NCBI RefSeq assembly: GCF_001612965.1
Contig: NZ_BDBL01000008.1
Coordinates: 1-64,000, forward strand
Direction of reading: 5' to 3'
Source: Nocardia kruczakiae NBRC 101016
GTDB lineage: Bacteria > Actinomycetota > Actinomycetes > Mycobacteriales > Mycobacteriaceae
DNA length: 64,000 nucleotides
The notes under the pieces were generated by a model. It did not search any database, was not told the DNA's origin, and saw only the letters and a program-made list of their open reading frames with translations. The position numbers and the translations under genes were made by a program. Numbering within the stretch: the stretch's first letter is position 1; each line of letters starts with the position of its first letter. Below are positions 62,620-64,000 of this stretch, in pieces.

Positions 62620-64000
62620 AGGTTGGTCTCCTTCTGCGAGGCCCGTTCGTGCGCCGACAGGGTCGCCTTGTCGTGGGACATGGCCTCATGGATGACGGCG
62701 GGCTCGGAGGCCTGCTCGTCCTCGTCGAACAGGGGGCGGATGCCGCGGGCGGCCATGATCTCGTCGTTGGAGGTGCCGGCGGCGACCATCGGCCACACCT
62801 GCGCGTCCTTGCCGACGATGAAGTCGATCACCACGGGACGGTCGTTGATCGACTGCGCCTCGCGGATGGCGGCCTCGACGTCCTCTTCCTTCTCCACCCG
62901 GATGCCATGGCAGCCCAGCGCTTCGGCGAGCTTCACGAAATCGGGGATGCGCAGGGTGTGGGTGCCCAGGTCGGTGTTGGAGTAGCGCTTCTCGTAGAAC
63001 AGGGTCTGCCACTGCCGGACCATGCCGAGGTTGCCGTTGTTGATCAGCGCGACCTTGATCGGCACGCCCTCGACGGCACAGGTGGCCAGCTCCTGGTTGG
63101 TCATCTGGAAGCAGCCGTCACCGTCGACCGCCCACACCTCTTTGTCCGGCGCGCCCATCTTGGCGCCCATCGCCGCGGGCACGGCGTAGCCCATGGTGCC
63201 CAGGCCACCGGAGTTGAGCCAGGTGCGCGGCTTCTCGTACTTGACGAACTGCGCGGCCCACATCTGGTGCTGACCGACACCGGCCACGTAGATGGCATCG
63301 GGTCCGGCGAGGCGGCCGAGAGTCTCGATGACGTACTCCGGCGACAGCGAGCCGTCGGAGGTGGGGCCGTAGCCGAGCGGGTACTGCTTGCGCACACCGT
63401 CGAGGTAGGTCCACCAGGACGCCAGATCCAGCAGCGGAGCCTCGGCGTTGGTGAAGGCCGGATCGGACTTGAGGGTCTCGATCAGTTCGGTGATGACCTC
63501 ACGGCAGTCACCCACGATCGGCACATCGGCGTGGCGGTTCTTGCCGATCTCGGCGGGGTCGATATCGGCGTGGATCACCTTCGCGTGCGGGGCGAAGGAA
63601 TCGAGCTGGCCGGTGACGCGGTCGTCGAAGCGGGCGCCGAGGGTGATCAGCAGGTCCGACTTCTGCAGGGCCGCAACGGCTCCCACGGTGCCGTGCATAC
63701 CGGGCATACCCATGTTGAGGGTGTGGCTGTCGGGGAACGCGCCGCGCGCCATCAGTGTGGTGACCACCGGGATGCCGGTCAGCTCGGCCAGTTCCAGCAG
63801 CTCCGGTGAGGCGTCGGCCTTGATCACACCGCCGCCGACATACAGCACCGGCGCCTTGGCCTCGGCGATCATCCGCGCGGCCTCGCGCACCTGCTTGCCG
63901 TGCGGCTTGGTCACCGGGCGGTAGCCGGGCAGCCGCATCTCCGGCGGCCAGCTGAAGGTGGTCTGCGCCTGCAGCACATCCTTCGGGATGTCGACCAGCA
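62616..64000 (-). CDS. ilvB: Acetolactate synthase large subunit, C-terminal part (runs off the window)
   Basis: Catalytic ThDP-dependent subunit; condenses pyruvate with pyruvate or 2-oxobutyrate. The visible 461 residues run from [19 protein letters not shown] to the end, through the FAD/central domain ([31 protein letters not shown]) and the ThDP-binding motif ([20 protein letters not shown] to [16 protein letters not shown]). The last 30 residues are a polar extension. The N-terminus, promoter and any leader peptide or attenuator lie beyond the right edge. First gene of ilvBNC. Confidence 0.96.

Overview
The window is high-GC actinobacterial DNA, most likely from Nocardia or a close mycolate-containing relative. 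Supporting signs are the F420 biosynthesis gene fbiD, two F420/flavin split-barrel proteins, a HupB with a long Lys/Ala tail, MutT1, an LpqH-type lipoprotein, a DUF222/HNH gene, and a gene order that (from memory) closely follows the Mycobacterium tuberculosis block from thiL to ilvB.

Backbone, left (1-20.8 kb): thiL (partial), a DUF3515 membrane protein, a small DUF6191 protein, ddl, gpsA, fbiD, ppk1, mutT1, hupB, leuDC with a divergent IclR regulator, a split-barrel protein, tRNA-Glu and tRNA-Gln, gltX, an FAH-family hydrolase, an MFS transporter, leuB, serA and a cold-shock gene. Backbone, right (61-64 kb): ilvC, ilvN and ilvB (partial). These genes serve branched-chain amino acid and serine synthesis, glutamyl-tRNA charging, cell-wall precursor supply, polyphosphate metabolism and nucleotide sanitation.

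Between serA and ilvC lies about 40 kb of accessory DNA. It holds (a) two cold-shock genes flanking an unlisted 38-residue peptide gene; (b) a sugar-type ABC transporter with a divergent MarR regulator, an AhpD-like gene behind a perfect palindromic operator, and a dihydrofolate-reductase-like gene broken by a deletion and a frameshift; (c) two small secreted proteins with the same PPGWFGSS tail; (d) TetR/membrane protein and LysG/LysE pairs; (e) a DUF222/HNH gene, a resolvase-like protein, and a TPR-type XRE regulator with a HAD phosphatase; (f) a seven-gene restriction-type island at 35.8-45.5 kb; (g) a low-GC OLD-like ATPase; (h) lipid-metabolism genes, a DUF2252 protein and LpqH; and (i) a four-gene operon ending in a CHAT protease, preceded by a minisatellite.

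Two systems stand out. The 35.8-45.5 kb island pairs two C5 DNA methyltransferases, each altered in a different catalytic motif. It sets them against an overlapping opposite-strand operon encoding a Z1 helicase, a PD-(D/E)XK nuclease, a GHKL (MORC/MutL-like) ATPase, an unknown protein and a DUF6339-HTH protein. The 55.6-60.9 kb operon encodes two unrecognised proteins, a TPR protein and a CHAT protease with an intact His/Cys dyad. All four genes overlap, which suggests a protease-based conflict or signalling module that I cannot match to a named system.
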